Source: Streptomyces hygroscopicus
Lineage (GTDB): Bacteria > Actinomycetota > Actinomycetes > Streptomycetales > Streptomycetaceae
Length of the DNA stretch: 64,000 nt
Reading direction: 5' to 3'
Assembly (NCBI GenBank): GCA_002021875.1
Contig: CP018627.1
Span: 3,286,001 to 3,350,000 of the forward strand
How positions within the stretch are numbered: the first letter of the stretch is position 1; every line of letters begins with the position of its first letter. Under the pieces are notes generated by a model. It did not search any database. It had not been told where the DNA came from and worked only from the letters and a program-made list of their open reading frames with translations. Below, piece by piece: positions 18,408 to 26,293 of this stretch. A program made the translations under genes and the position numbers.

Positions 18408-20378
18408 ATGCCATCGATCCCGCACGCCTTACGCAGACTCTTACTTATTGTCATGACCGCGACGCTTTGCGCGCTGGGGCTGGGCCTCGGCACCACCGCA
18501 CGGGCAGCGACCCTGGGGAACGGCTCGGTGACCGACCCCAACATCGTCTACACCGGCCGCTGGGACCTCGGCTCCGCCACGGCCGCCGTCCCCAACTGGA
18601 CCGGTGGCTACCTCCAGACGGCGTTCACCGGGACCACGGTGAAGATCAGGGCCCGGGATGCGGTGAACTTCTACGCCAGCGTCGACGGCGGCGCCGATGT
18701 CTTCTACGCGGGCGTCAGAGGCACCGTCAACCTCACCCCGACGCCACTCCCCCAGGGCAACCACACCCTCCGCGTCTCCTACCGCTCCGGTGACACCGTC
18801 TTCCAGGGCCTGGTCCTCGACTCGGGCGCGGGCACGGTCGCCCCCCGCGTCCCGTCCGGGCTCATCGAGTTCGTGGGCGACTCCATCACCGCCGGTGCCC
18901 TCACCGACCGGCTCGCGCTGGACTCCTACGGCTGGAAGACCGGCGAACAACTCGGCATGCGGCACACCCAGATCGCCCGCTCGGGCTACTGCCTGGTCGG
19001 CAAGGACGGCTGTGTGGGCCTCGCCTCCCAGTTCTTCAAGACGGCCTCGACCGGCGACCAGAACTGGGACTTCTCCCGCTACCAGGCGAGCGCGGTGGTC
19101 ATCAACCTCGGCACCAACGACATCGGGCACGGCGTGACCGGCGCCGAGTTCCAGTCGGCGTACACCGCCCTCCTGCGCGACATCCGGGCGAAGTACCCGA
19201 ACGCGGCGCTCTTCGCCGTCCAGACCCTCAAGAAGCGCTACCTGACGGAGACCAGGGCAGCGGTGAGCGCGCGCAACGGCGCGGGGGACGCGAAGGTGTA
19301 CTACGTCGACACCAGCGGCTGGCTCACCGACGGCACGGACTACGAGGACGGCAACGGCCACCCCAACGAGGCGGGCCACACCAAGTTCGCGAACCGCCTG
19401 GCCCCGGTCATCAGCGCCAAACTGGGCGCGGCCGGTGTGCGGACCGCCGCCCCCGGCCAGCCGGGCGACCCCAACATCAAATTCAGCGGCCGCTGGGACA
19501 CCAAGACCTCCACCACCGCCTACACCCCCTACTGGGCGGGCGCGTACTTCCGCACCGGCTTCACCGGCCGCACGGTCAAGCTCAAGCAGCGCAATGCGAT
19601 CGACCTGTGGGCCAGCATCGACGGCGGCCCCGCCACCTTCTACGACGAGGCCAAGGGCACGGTGAACCTCACCCCCACCCCGCTCGCCGCCGGAAACCAC
19701 ACCCTTCAGGTCAACTACCAGGTGATCGCGGGCAGTTATCACGGTGACGCGGTCTTCCAGGGCCTGACCCTCGACAGCGGCGCCACCACCTTCACCCCAC
19801 CGGCCCCGAAGAAGCTGATCGAATTCGTCGGCGACTCCATCACCGTCGGCACCACCACCTCGCAGAACGCCCGCACCGCCTACGGCTGGCTCATCGGCGA
19901 ACGCCTCGGCGCCGACCACACCCAGATCGCCCAGGGCGGCGCCGCCCTCGTCGACACCGCCGACGACCGGATGAGCCTGGAGCAGCAGTTCACCAAGCTC
20001 AACCCGAACGCCGCCACGCCCGACTGGGACTTCTCCCGCTACCAGGCGAACGCGGTGGTCATCAACCTCGGCACCAACGACGTGGGGCGCGGCGTGTCCT
20101 CGGCGCAGTTCCAGGCGTCGTACGCGAGCCTCCTCCGTAAGGTCCGCACCGCCTACCCGAACGCCTGGATCTTCGCCCTGCGCACCTTCAGCGGCCGGTT
20201 CGGCACCGAGACCAAGGCCGCCGTCACCGCCTCCGGCGACGCCAAGGTCTCCTATGTCGACACCACCGGCTGGCTCGCCGCCGACGACCTCTCGGACTCG
20301 GTCCACCCCAACGACAAGGGCCACCGCACCATCACCGACCGCCTGGCCCCGGTCATCTCCGCCAAGCTCGGGACATGA
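18408..20378 (+). CDS. secreted tandem SGNH/CE2-like esterase
   Basis: The 656-aa protein has a Sec signal (about residues 1-33) and two homologous halves offset by 318 residues. Each half has a beta-rich N-terminal domain (starting near DPNIVYTGRWD and DPNIKFSGRWD) and an SGNH hydrolase domain. Nucleophiles are Ser159 (VGDSITAG) and Ser477 (VGDSITVG), block III is INLGTND in both, and the His are His318 (DGNGHPN) and His633 (DSVHPN). This order matches carbohydrate esterase family 2, which deacetylates plant polysaccharides. GAGAGGA precedes the ATG. With the CebR box upstream, a role in removing acetyl groups during cellulose or hemicellulose breakdown is likely. The tandem layout is unusual for the family. 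Confidence 0.88.
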   Translation: MPSIPHALRRLLLIVMTATLCALGLGLGTTARAATLGNGSVTDPNIVYTGRWDLGSATAAVPNWTGGYLQTAFTGTTVKIRARDAVNFYASVDGGADVFYAGVRGTVNLTPTPLPQGNHTLRVSYRSGDTVFQGLVLDSGAGTVAPRVPSGLIEFVGDSITAGALTDRLALDSYGWKTGEQLGMRHTQIARSGYCLVGKDGCVGLASQFFKTASTGDQNWDFSRYQASAVVINLGTNDIGHGVTGAEFQSAYTALLRDIRAKYPNAALFAVQTLKKRYLTETRAAVSARNGAGDAKVYYVDTSGWLTDGTDYEDGNGHPNEAGHTKFANRLAPVISAKLGAAGVRTAAPGQPGDPNIKFSGRWDTKTSTTAYTPYWAGAYFRTGFTGRTVKLKQRNAIDLWASIDGGPATFYDEAKGTVNLTPTPLAAGNHTLQVNYQVIAGSYHGDAVFQGLTLDSGATTFTPPAPKKLIEFVGDSITVGTTTSQNARTAYGWLIGERLGADHTQIAQGGAALVDTADDRMSLEQQFTKLNPNAATPDWDFSRYQANAVVINLGTNDVGRGVSSAQFQASYASLLRKVRTAYPNAWIFALRTFSGRFGTETKAAVTASGDAKVSYVDTTGWLAADDLSDSVHPNDKGHRTITDRLAPVISAKLGT

Positions 20379-20827
20379 CCACGCCTCATTCCCTCGACCA
20401 TGACCTCATCCAGGCCGCGATCCAGGTGGCGGCCACCCGCAGCCGGGGCGACAACCACACCGTGGCGGCGGCGGCCCGCGACCGGGACGGGCGGATCATC
20501 ACCGCGATGAACGCCTACCACTTCACCGGCGGCCCCTGCGCCGAACTCGTCGTCATCGGCGCGGCGGCCGCCCAGGGCGCGTATGACCTGGTGACCATGG
20601 TCGCCGTGGGCGACCATGGCCGCGGGGTGATCCCTCCCTGCGGCCGCTGCCGCCAGATGATGCTCGACTATTTCCCGGGCCTCCACGTCATCGTGGGCGC
20701 GGGCGAGCGCCTGCGCGCCGTGCCCGTCGCCGAGCTGCTCCCCGAGAGCTACCGCTGGGCCGACCACCAGGAGGACAACGGCCAGGAGGACGACCAGCAG
20801 GAGCACGACGACCGGCCCACGCCGTGA
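20375..20827 (+). CDS. blasticidin-S-deaminase-like cytidine deaminase
   Basis: The 150-aa protein is a small zinc deaminase of the CDA fold. Zinc ligands are Cys55, Cys89 and Cys92 (GGPCAELVV; PPCGRCRQ) and the proton shuttle is Glu57. Ligand numbering and flanking text (PCAELVV, SPCGRCRQ-like, ELLPESYRW) closely follow blasticidin S deaminase, more than housekeeping cytidine deaminase. It may deaminate blasticidin-like or other cytosine nucleosides. The last 20 residues are a Gln/Asp/Glu-rich tail not expected in the family. The ATG overlaps the esterase stop (ATGA), so it is translated from the same transcript, an odd partner. Substrate is inferred by resemblance only. Confidence 0.82.
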   Translation: MTTPHSLDHDLIQAAIQVAATRSRGDNHTVAAAARDRDGRIITAMNAYHFTGGPCAELVVIGAAAAQGAYDLVTMVAVGDHGRGVIPPCGRCRQMMLDYFPGLHVIVGAGERLRAVPVAELLPESYRWADHQEDNGQEDDQQEHDDRPTP

Positions 20828-20922
20828 CCGCGTCCCGCGTCTACCGCACGTGAGCCGCCACGACCCACAGTGACCAGCCGTTCGTCTCGTTTGGACGCCG
20901 GGGGGAGCGGTACTCGGGGGTC

Positions 20923-21888
20923 ATGGTTCGATGGGGATACACGATGATGACCGAGCAGGCCGGACCACGTCAGCTCGTCGACGACGTGGTCCGGGCCGAG
21001 CAGGTCGGGTTCGACTTCTCGGTGACCTCCGACCACTACTTCCCGTGGCTGGACTCCCAGGGGCACGCCCCGTACGCCTGGAGCGTGCTGGGCGCCGCCG
21101 CGCAGGCCACCTCCTCGATCCCGCTGACGACGTATGTCACCTGCCCTACCGTGCGCTATCACCCGGCGGTGGTCGCGCAGAAGGCGGCGACGCTCCAGCT
21201 GCTGTCCGAGGGGCGGTTCCGGCTGGGGCTCGGGTCCGGCGAGAATCTGAACGAACATGTGGTCGGGCAGGGCTGGCCGTCGGCCGCTGTGCGGCACGAG
21301 ATGCTGGAAGAGGCGATCGAGATCATCCGGGCGCTGTTCGGCGGCGGCTATGTCACGCACCACGGCACCCACTACGACGTCGACTCGGCGAAGCTGTGGG
21401 ATCTGCCGGACCAGCCGCCGCCCATCGGCGTGGCCGTCTCCGGGCCGCGGTCCTGCCGGCTGGCCGGGCGGCTGGCCGACATCCTGATCGCCACGGAGCC
21501 CAAGCCCGAGCTGGTGGGGGACTTCGAGCGCAACGGCGGCGGCGGGAAGCCTCGGATCGGCCAGATCCCGGTCTGTTACGACCCCGACCGGGACGCGGCG
21601 ATCGCCCGCGCCCATGACCAGTTCCGCTGGTTCGGGAGCGGCTGGAAGGTCAACTCGGAGCTGCCCGGGCCCGCCTCCTTCGCGGGCGCCACCCAGTTCG
21701 TCCGGCCCGACGACGTGGCCGCGTCCATTCCGTGCGGCGATGACGTCGAGGAGTTCACGGAGCTGATCCGGCCATTCGTCGACGCGGGCTTCACGGACGT
21801 CGCCCTCGTCCAGATTGGCGGTGACCATCAGCGGCCGTTCCTGGACTGGGCCGAGAAGCGGCTGCTGCCCGCGCTCAGGGAGCTGTAG
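20923..21888 (+). CDS. F420-dependent luciferase-like oxidoreductase
   Basis: The 321-aa protein is a luciferase-like monooxygenase-fold enzyme of the actinobacterial F420-dependent group (WGYTMMTEQ start, SDHYFPW, GLGSGENLNEHVVG). These enzymes transfer hydride from reduced F420 to varied substrates, which cannot be named from sequence. The start is taken at ATG 20923. It ends 14 bp inside the convergent LysR gene. Although it sits next to the sulfonate locus, it is not co-directional through the LysR gene and its link to sulfur metabolism is uncertain. Confidence 0.85.
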   Translation: MVRWGYTMMTEQAGPRQLVDDVVRAEQVGFDFSVTSDHYFPWLDSQGHAPYAWSVLGAAAQATSSIPLTTYVTCPTVRYHPAVVAQKAATLQLLSEGRFRLGLGSGENLNEHVVGQGWPSAAVRHEMLEEAIEIIRALFGGGYVTHHGTHYDVDSAKLWDLPDQPPPIGVAVSGPRSCRLAGRLADILIATEPKPELVGDFERNGGGGKPRIGQIPVCYDPDRDAAIARAHDQFRWFGSGWKVNSELPGPASFAGATQFVRPDDVAASIPCGDDVEEFTELIRPFVDAGFTDVALVQIGGDHQRPFLDWAEKRLLPALREL

Positions 21889-22840
21889 GGGTCCCCGCGC
21901 GCCGTACGAAGAGCTGATGCAGATCGCGTACGGCGCGCGGGACGGAGCCCGAGCGGCGGCGCTGGATCACCAGCAGCACCTCGGTGGCCTCGCCGTCCGC
22001 GAGCGGCCGGTGGGTGATCGCGCCACCGCGCTCCAGGGGGTCGCCGATGACGCTGAAGTCGGGGAGCACGGTGACGCCGAGCCCCTCGGCCACCATCAGC
22101 TTGCCCATCTCGGCGCCGTCGGTGGAGTACGAGAAGGACGGGGTGCGCCCGGCCAGCAGCCGGTGGATGAAGCGGTGCATGAGATAGCCGGAACGCATCA
22201 CGATCAGCGGCTCGCGCCCGTCCAGCAGATCCGCCGCGCTCACCACCGGCCGGGCGGCCAGCGGGCTGTCGGGGCGCAGACAGACCACCGGGCGGCCGCG
22301 CAGCAGCTCGGTGGTCTCGAGGTCGGGCGGGATGTCGTCCCCCCGGAGGTAGTTGACCAGGCCCAGGTCGACACTGCCCTCCAGCAGCGCCCGGTGGATC
22401 TCGGTCTGCTGCGCGCCCACCACCTCGACCTGGGTCACCGGGTGGGTCGCGCGGAACTCCCGGACGGCCGGGATCAGCAGCGGGACCGTCGCGGTGTTGA
22501 CCGTGCCCAGCCGGATCATCCGGCTGACGCGGTGCTGGTCACCGGCGGCGCCGCGCAGCCGGTCGACGGCCTCGATGACGGTGACGATATGCGGCAGCAA
22601 CTCCCGTCCCTCCGCGCTGATCGTGGCGCCGGAGCGCTTGCGCTCCAGCAGATCCACGCCGAGTTCGCGTTCGAGATTGCGTACGGTCTCGCTGAGCGCC
22701 GGCTGGGACAGGTGCAGTTCCTCGGCGGCGCGGCGGAGTGAGCCGAGGCGGGTGACCGCGGCGATGTATTCGAGCTGTTCAATTCGCACACGGCGCACCA
22801 TGCCCGCCAGGTCCGCCCACTTCAAGGGGATCCCTATCAC
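21875..22840 (-). CDS. LysR-family regulator, probable sulfur-locus regulator
   Basis: The 321-aa protein has an N-terminal LysR HTH (about residues 18-78, LGSLRRAAEELHLSQPALSETVRNLE) and a periplasmic-binding-like effector domain (about 105-310). It is divergent from the leader peptide and the sulfone/sulfonate operon, so it is the best candidate regulator for them, comparable in role to CysB/Cbl/SfnR-type control elsewhere. A second ATG at 22801 (MVRRVRIEQ) would match the usual LysR N-terminus better than the 13 extra residues. Its 3' end overlaps the F420-dependent oxidoreductase gene by 14 bp. Confidence 0.88.
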   Translation of the reverse strand: MIGIPLKWADLAGMVRRVRIEQLEYIAAVTRLGSLRRAAEELHLSQPALSETVRNLERELGVDLLERKRSGATISAEGRELLPHIVTVIEAVDRLRGAAGDQHRVSRMIRLGTVNTATVPLLIPAVREFRATHPVTQVEVVGAQQTEIHRALLEGSVDLGLVNYLRGDDIPPDLETTELLRGRPVVCLRPDSPLAARPVVSAADLLDGREPLIVMRSGYLMHRFIHRLLAGRTPSFSYSTDGAEMGKLMVAEGLGVTVLPDFSVIGDPLERGGAITHRPLADGEATEVLLVIQRRRSGSVPRAVRDLHQLFVRRAGTPTAP

Positions 22841-22959
22841 GGTCTCATGAATACCGACTCACTCCCCGGCCCGCGTCCCGGGTAATCTCGAAGCGGGCGC
22901 CGCGGAATTCCGCGGCCCGGCCCCATGCGTCCGGGATATGGAATGGACCCCGGGCCTTC

Positions 22960-22989
22960 TTGACCGGCAGGACTTCCCCCTGGTTGGAT
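22960..22989 (+). promoter_or_regulatory. candidate housekeeping promoter of the sulfur operon
   Basis: TTGACC (22960-22965), an 18-bp spacer and TTGGAT (22984-22989) resemble a sigma-HrdB-type promoter. Transcription would start about 7 bases further, at or next to the ATG of the leader peptide at 22997, implying a leaderless mRNA. Confidence 0.5.
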
Positions 22990-22996
22990 CGGTGAC

Positions 22997-23077
22997 ATGA
23001 AGCGACAGGACCTCACGCGGCGACGCCACGTCGACCTCGCGCGTGTCTCCAGCGCGTCCTGTTGCTGTCGGGCTTGA
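22997..23077 (+). CDS. 26-aa leader peptide with Cys-Cys-Cys, cysteine attenuator
   Basis: The ORF encodes an Arg-rich peptide of 26 residues ending in SCCCRA, with three adjacent Cys codons (TGT TGC TGT) just before the stop. Such short ORFs upstream of sulfur genes are annotated in Streptomyces as putative leader peptides, and poly-Cys leaderless uORFs act as cysteine-responsive attenuators in mycobacteria. No Shine-Dalgarno precedes it and the promoter candidate puts the transcript start at its ATG. It lies 232 bp before sfnG. The predicted effect is that low Cys-tRNA stalls the ribosome at the Cys codons and lets the operon be expressed; this is inference. Confidence 0.8.
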   Translation: MKRQDLTRRRHVDLARVSSASCCCRA

Positions 23078-23309
23078 CCTGACGCCGGGTCCGAGCGAGC
23101 CCTGAGGGACCGCCTCCGCTTCGCTCCCCGTCGCCTCCCATGATCGGGAAAGGCTTTTAGCCGCCGCCACCGAGAAAGTGCGGCCGCGCTGTCCCGCCTT
23201 TGCGCTCACTCGCGCTGCCCGGTCTTTCCGCGCCCCGCCCCGGATGAATTCCGCTCGACGCCGGGGCGCCGATTCGCCATGCCCGTATTCGCTCCACCGG
23301 GAGTTCCCC
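23078..23309 (+). promoter_or_regulatory. 5' leader between Cys peptide and sfnG
   Basis: This 232-bp untranslated stretch should hold the attenuation structures. One clear inverted repeat is GCCCCGG (23237-23243) with CCGGGGC (23261-23267), 43 bases upstream of the sfnG start. No T-run follows it, so a Rho-dependent or ribosome-access mechanism is as likely as an intrinsic terminator. Its alternative pairings need folding analysis. Confidence 0.4.
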
Positions 23310-24419
23310 ATGCCCGCAGAACCCCTCCGTTTCGCCTATTGGGTGCCCAATGTCAGCGGCGGACTGGTCACCAGCACCATCGAGCAGCGCACCGACTGGG
23401 GCTACGACTACAACCGCGACCTGGCCGTGCTCGCCGAGAACAACGGCTTCGACTACGCCCTCAGCCAGGTCCGCTACATGGCCAGCTACGGCGCCGAGTA
23501 CCAGCACGAGTCCACCAGTTTCAGCCTCGCGCTGCTGCTGGCCACCCAGCGGCTGAAGGTCATCGCCGCCGTCCACCCCGGGCTGTGGCACCCCGGCGTC
23601 CTGGCCAAGCTGGGCGCCACCGCCGATCATCTCTCGGACGGGCGGTTCGCGGTGAACGTCGTCAGCGGCTGGTTCAAGGGCGAGTTCACCGCGCTGGGCG
23701 AGCCCTGGCTGGAGCACGACGAGCGCTACCGCCGCTCCGAGGAGTTCATCCGGGCGCTGCGCGCCATCTGGACCGAGGACCACGCCGAACTGGCCGGGGA
23801 CTTCTACCGGATCCGGGACTTCTCCCTCAAGCCCAAGCCGCTGAGCAGCCCCGGGCGCCCGCATCCGGAGATCTTCCAGGGCGGCAACTCCACCGCCGCC
23901 CGCGCCATGGCGGGCCGGGTCTCGGACTGGTACTTCAGCAACGGCAAGGACTTCGACGGCGTCACCGAGCAGATCGGGGACGTCCGCGCCGCCGCCGCCA
24001 CCGTCGGTCGCCCCGCGCCCGGCTTCGCCCTCAACGCCTTCCTCATCGCCCGCGACACCGAGGCCGAGGCCCGCGAGACCCTCCGCGAGATCGTCGCCAA
24101 GGCCGACACCGAGGCCGTGGACGGCTTCCGCGGCGCCGTCCAGCAGGCGGGCCGGTCCACCGCCGACGGCAAGGGCATGTGGCAGGACTCCTCCTTCGAG
24201 GACCTGGTCCAGTACAACGACGGCTTCCGTACGGGGCTGATCGGCACCCCCGAGCAGATCGCCGAGCGCGTCGTCGCCTACAAGCGGCTCGGCGTGGATC
24301 TCTTCCTCCTGGGCTTCCTGCACTACCTGGAGGAGGTCGAGTACTTCGGCAAGCGGGTGCTGCCGCTGGTCCGCGAGCTGGAGGCGGAGCTGCCGGAGCC
24401 CGTGCCCGCGCTTTCCTGA
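23310..24419 (+). CDS. sfnG: dimethylsulfone monooxygenase SfnG
   Basis: The 369-aa luciferase-like flavoprotein matches the SfnG type throughout (FAYWVPNVSGGLVTS, VVSGWFKGEFTALGEPWLEHDERYRRSEEF, DWYFSNGKDF). SfnG uses FMNH2 and oxygen to cleave dimethyl sulfone to methanesulfinate and formaldehyde. The ATG at 23310 has GGGAG upstream. It is the first enzyme gene of the operon, followed by the FMN reductase that can supply FMNH2, an SfnB/MsuC-type flavoprotein and SsuD. Together they would convert dimethyl sulfone stepwise to sulfite. Expression is probably set by the Cys leader and the divergent LysR. Confidence 0.9.
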   Translation: MPAEPLRFAYWVPNVSGGLVTSTIEQRTDWGYDYNRDLAVLAENNGFDYALSQVRYMASYGAEYQHESTSFSLALLLATQRLKVIAAVHPGLWHPGVLAKLGATADHLSDGRFAVNVVSGWFKGEFTALGEPWLEHDERYRRSEEFIRALRAIWTEDHAELAGDFYRIRDFSLKPKPLSSPGRPHPEIFQGGNSTAARAMAGRVSDWYFSNGKDFDGVTEQIGDVRAAAATVGRPAPGFALNAFLIARDTEAEARETLREIVAKADTEAVDGFRGAVQQAGRSTADGKGMWQDSSFEDLVQYNDGFRTGLIGTPEQIAERVVAYKRLGVDLFLLGFLHYLEEVEYFGKRVLPLVRELEAELPEPVPALS

Positions 24420-24506
24420 CGCCGCCGCCGTTCGCGCCGCCGCTCCCGCCGCCGTTCCCACCGGCGCCCGATCCCACCGCCTCGACCGCATCACGAAGGG
24501 TTGCTC

Positions 24507-25061
24507 ATGGCCACCGTCCTGTCCCTCTCCGGCTCCCCCTCCGCCACCTCCCGCACCGCCCGGCTGCTGCGCCATCTGGACGCCCGGCTGACCGCCCAGG
24601 GCCATCAGGTGGTCCCGCTCGATGTCCGTACCCTCCCCGCCGCCGCGCTGCTCGGCGCGGACTTCTCGCACCCGGCCATCGTCCGGGCCAAGGCGCTGGT
24701 CGAGCAGGCGGACGGGCTCGTCGTGGGAACACCGGTCTACAAGGCCGCCTACTCCGGGCTGCTGAAGTCCCTGCTGGATCTGCTGCCGCAGTACGCGCTC
24801 GCGGGCAAGACCGTGCTGCCGCTGGCCACCGGTGGCACCACCGCCCATGTGCTGGCCATCGACTACGCGCTGCGGCCGGTGCTCTCCTCCATGGGCGCGG
24901 CCCATATCGTCCAGGGCTGGTTCACCCTGGACAAGGACATCACAGTGGAGCCGGACGGCGGGGTGAGCGTGGCGGCCGGGGCCGCCGAAGCGCTGGAGCA
25001 GGTCGTCGACCAGTTCTCGGCGGCGCTCGGCCACACCACCGTACTGGCCGCGGCGAGCTGA
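24507..25061 (+). CDS. NAD(P)H-dependent FMN reductase (SsuE/MsuE type)
   Basis: The 184-aa flavodoxin-like protein carries the FMN reductase motifs LSGSPSATSRT (phosphate-binding) and GTPVYKAAYSGLLKSLLDLLP. It matches the SsuE/MsuE group, which delivers reduced FMN to sulfonate and sulfone monooxygenases. ATG 24507 follows GAAGGG. The gap from sfnG is 87 bp and the next gene starts 2 bp after its stop, so the three are one transcription unit. Confidence 0.9.
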   Translation: MATVLSLSGSPSATSRTARLLRHLDARLTAQGHQVVPLDVRTLPAAALLGADFSHPAIVRAKALVEQADGLVVGTPVYKAAYSGLLKSLLDLLPQYALAGKTVLPLATGGTTAHVLAIDYALRPVLSSMGAAHIVQGWFTLDKDITVEPDGGVSVAAGAAEALEQVVDQFSAALGHTTVLAAAS

Positions 25062-25063
25062 CC

Positions 25064-26263
25064 ATGCCGTCCCTGCCCGGGCCCGCCCATGTCATCGCCG
25101 ATGACACCGAGGCGCTGAAGGTGGCCGCGGCGCTGGCCGAGGAGTTCCGTACCGGCGCCGCCGAGCGCGATGCGCGGCGCCGGCTGCCGCGTGCCGAACT
25201 GGACCGGCTGTCCGCGTCCGGGCTGCCGGCGATCACCGTCCCGGCGGAGTACGGCGGCGCGGACGTGTCCGCCGTGACCCTCGCCGAGGTGTTCCGGCTG
25301 CTCGCCGCCGCCGACGCCAGCCTCGCCCAGATCCCGCAGAGCCACTTCGTGTACGTCAATGTGCTGCGCCGTCAGGGCACGAAGGCGCAGCAGGCGTTCT
25401 TCTTCGGCGAAGTGCTGGCGGGGAAGCGGTTCGGCAACGCCCAGTCGGAGGCGGGCACCCGGCATATCCAGGACATCCGCACCCGCCTCGCCCCGGCCGC
25501 CGACGGCTCGTACACCCTGACCGGTGTCAAGCACTACTCCACCGGTGCGCTGTTCGCCGACTGGATCCCGGTGCTGGCCCGGGCGGAGGACGACGACCTG
25601 CACGTGGCGTATGTGCCGCGGGACGCGCCCGGTGTGACCGTCGTGGACGACTGGGACGGCATGGGCCAGCGCACGACTGCGAGCGGCACCGTCCGGCTGG
25701 ACGCCGTGCCCGTCCCGGCCGACCGGGTCGTACCGCACCATCTCACCTTTCGCGGGCCCCAACTGCACGGCGCCATCGCACAGTTGCTGCACGCGGCCAT
25801 CGACGCGGGGATCGCCTCGGGGGCGCTGGCGGAGGCGGTGACCTTCGTCCGCACCAAGAGCCGCCCCTGGTTCGAGAGCGGCTTCGAGACCGCTGCCGAG
25901 GATCCGCTGCTCATCCAGCGCTTCGGCGAGCTGGCCCTCCAGGTCCGGGGCGCCGAGGCCCTGCTGTCCGCCGCCGCCCGGGCCGTGGACACCGCCCGTG
26001 GCCACCTCGACGAGGACACCGCCGCCGAGGCGTCGATCGCGGTGGCCGCGGCGAAGGTGGCGGCGGCCAACGCGGCGGTGGAGACGGGCAGTTCGGTGTT
26101 CGAGGTCTCCGGCACCCGCTCGGCCCTGGACGCCCTGGGCCTGCACCGCCACTGGCGGGACGCCCGTACACACACCCTGCACGACCCGGCCCGCTGGAAG
26201 GTCCAGCACATCGGCCGCTATGTGCTGAACGGCACGAAACCACCCCGCCACGGCCTCCTCTAG
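25064..26263 (+). CDS. acyl-CoA-dehydrogenase-fold flavoprotein, SfnB/MsuC type
   Basis: The 399-aa protein has the acyl-CoA dehydrogenase fold: N-terminal helices (LPAITVPAEYGGADVS), a middle beta domain (TGVKHYSTGALFADWIPV) and a C-terminal helical bundle. It resembles the SfnB family of sulfur acquisition oxidoreductases and the related flavin-dependent methanesulfinate monooxygenase MsuC/SfnC rather than a CoA-ester enzyme. In this operon a step from methanesulfinate to methanesulfonate is needed between SfnG and SsuD, and this protein is the candidate for it. SfnB against MsuC cannot be decided by eye. Confidence 0.85.
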   Translation: MPSLPGPAHVIADDTEALKVAAALAEEFRTGAAERDARRRLPRAELDRLSASGLPAITVPAEYGGADVSAVTLAEVFRLLAAADASLAQIPQSHFVYVNVLRRQGTKAQQAFFFGEVLAGKRFGNAQSEAGTRHIQDIRTRLAPAADGSYTLTGVKHYSTGALFADWIPVLARAEDDDLHVAYVPRDAPGVTVVDDWDGMGQRTTASGTVRLDAVPVPADRVVPHHLTFRGPQLHGAIAQLLHAAIDAGIASGALAEAVTFVRTKSRPWFESGFETAAEDPLLIQRFGELALQVRGAEALLSAAARAVDTARGHLDEDTAAEASIAVAAAKVAAANAAVETGSSVFEVSGTRSALDALGLHRHWRDARTHTLHDPARWKVQHIGRYVLNGTKPPRHGLL

Positions 26264-26293
26264 CCCCCGCTCACCCCTGAACGGAGTCGCACC

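Noticed and set aside
18441..20324. 627-codon open frame opposite the SGNH esterase
   Set aside because: Antisense shadow of a well supported secreted enzyme; no domain recognised.
22841..23309. SAM or other metabolite riboswitch before sfnG
   Set aside because: No conserved riboswitch core was recognised; the Cys leader peptide explains the region better.
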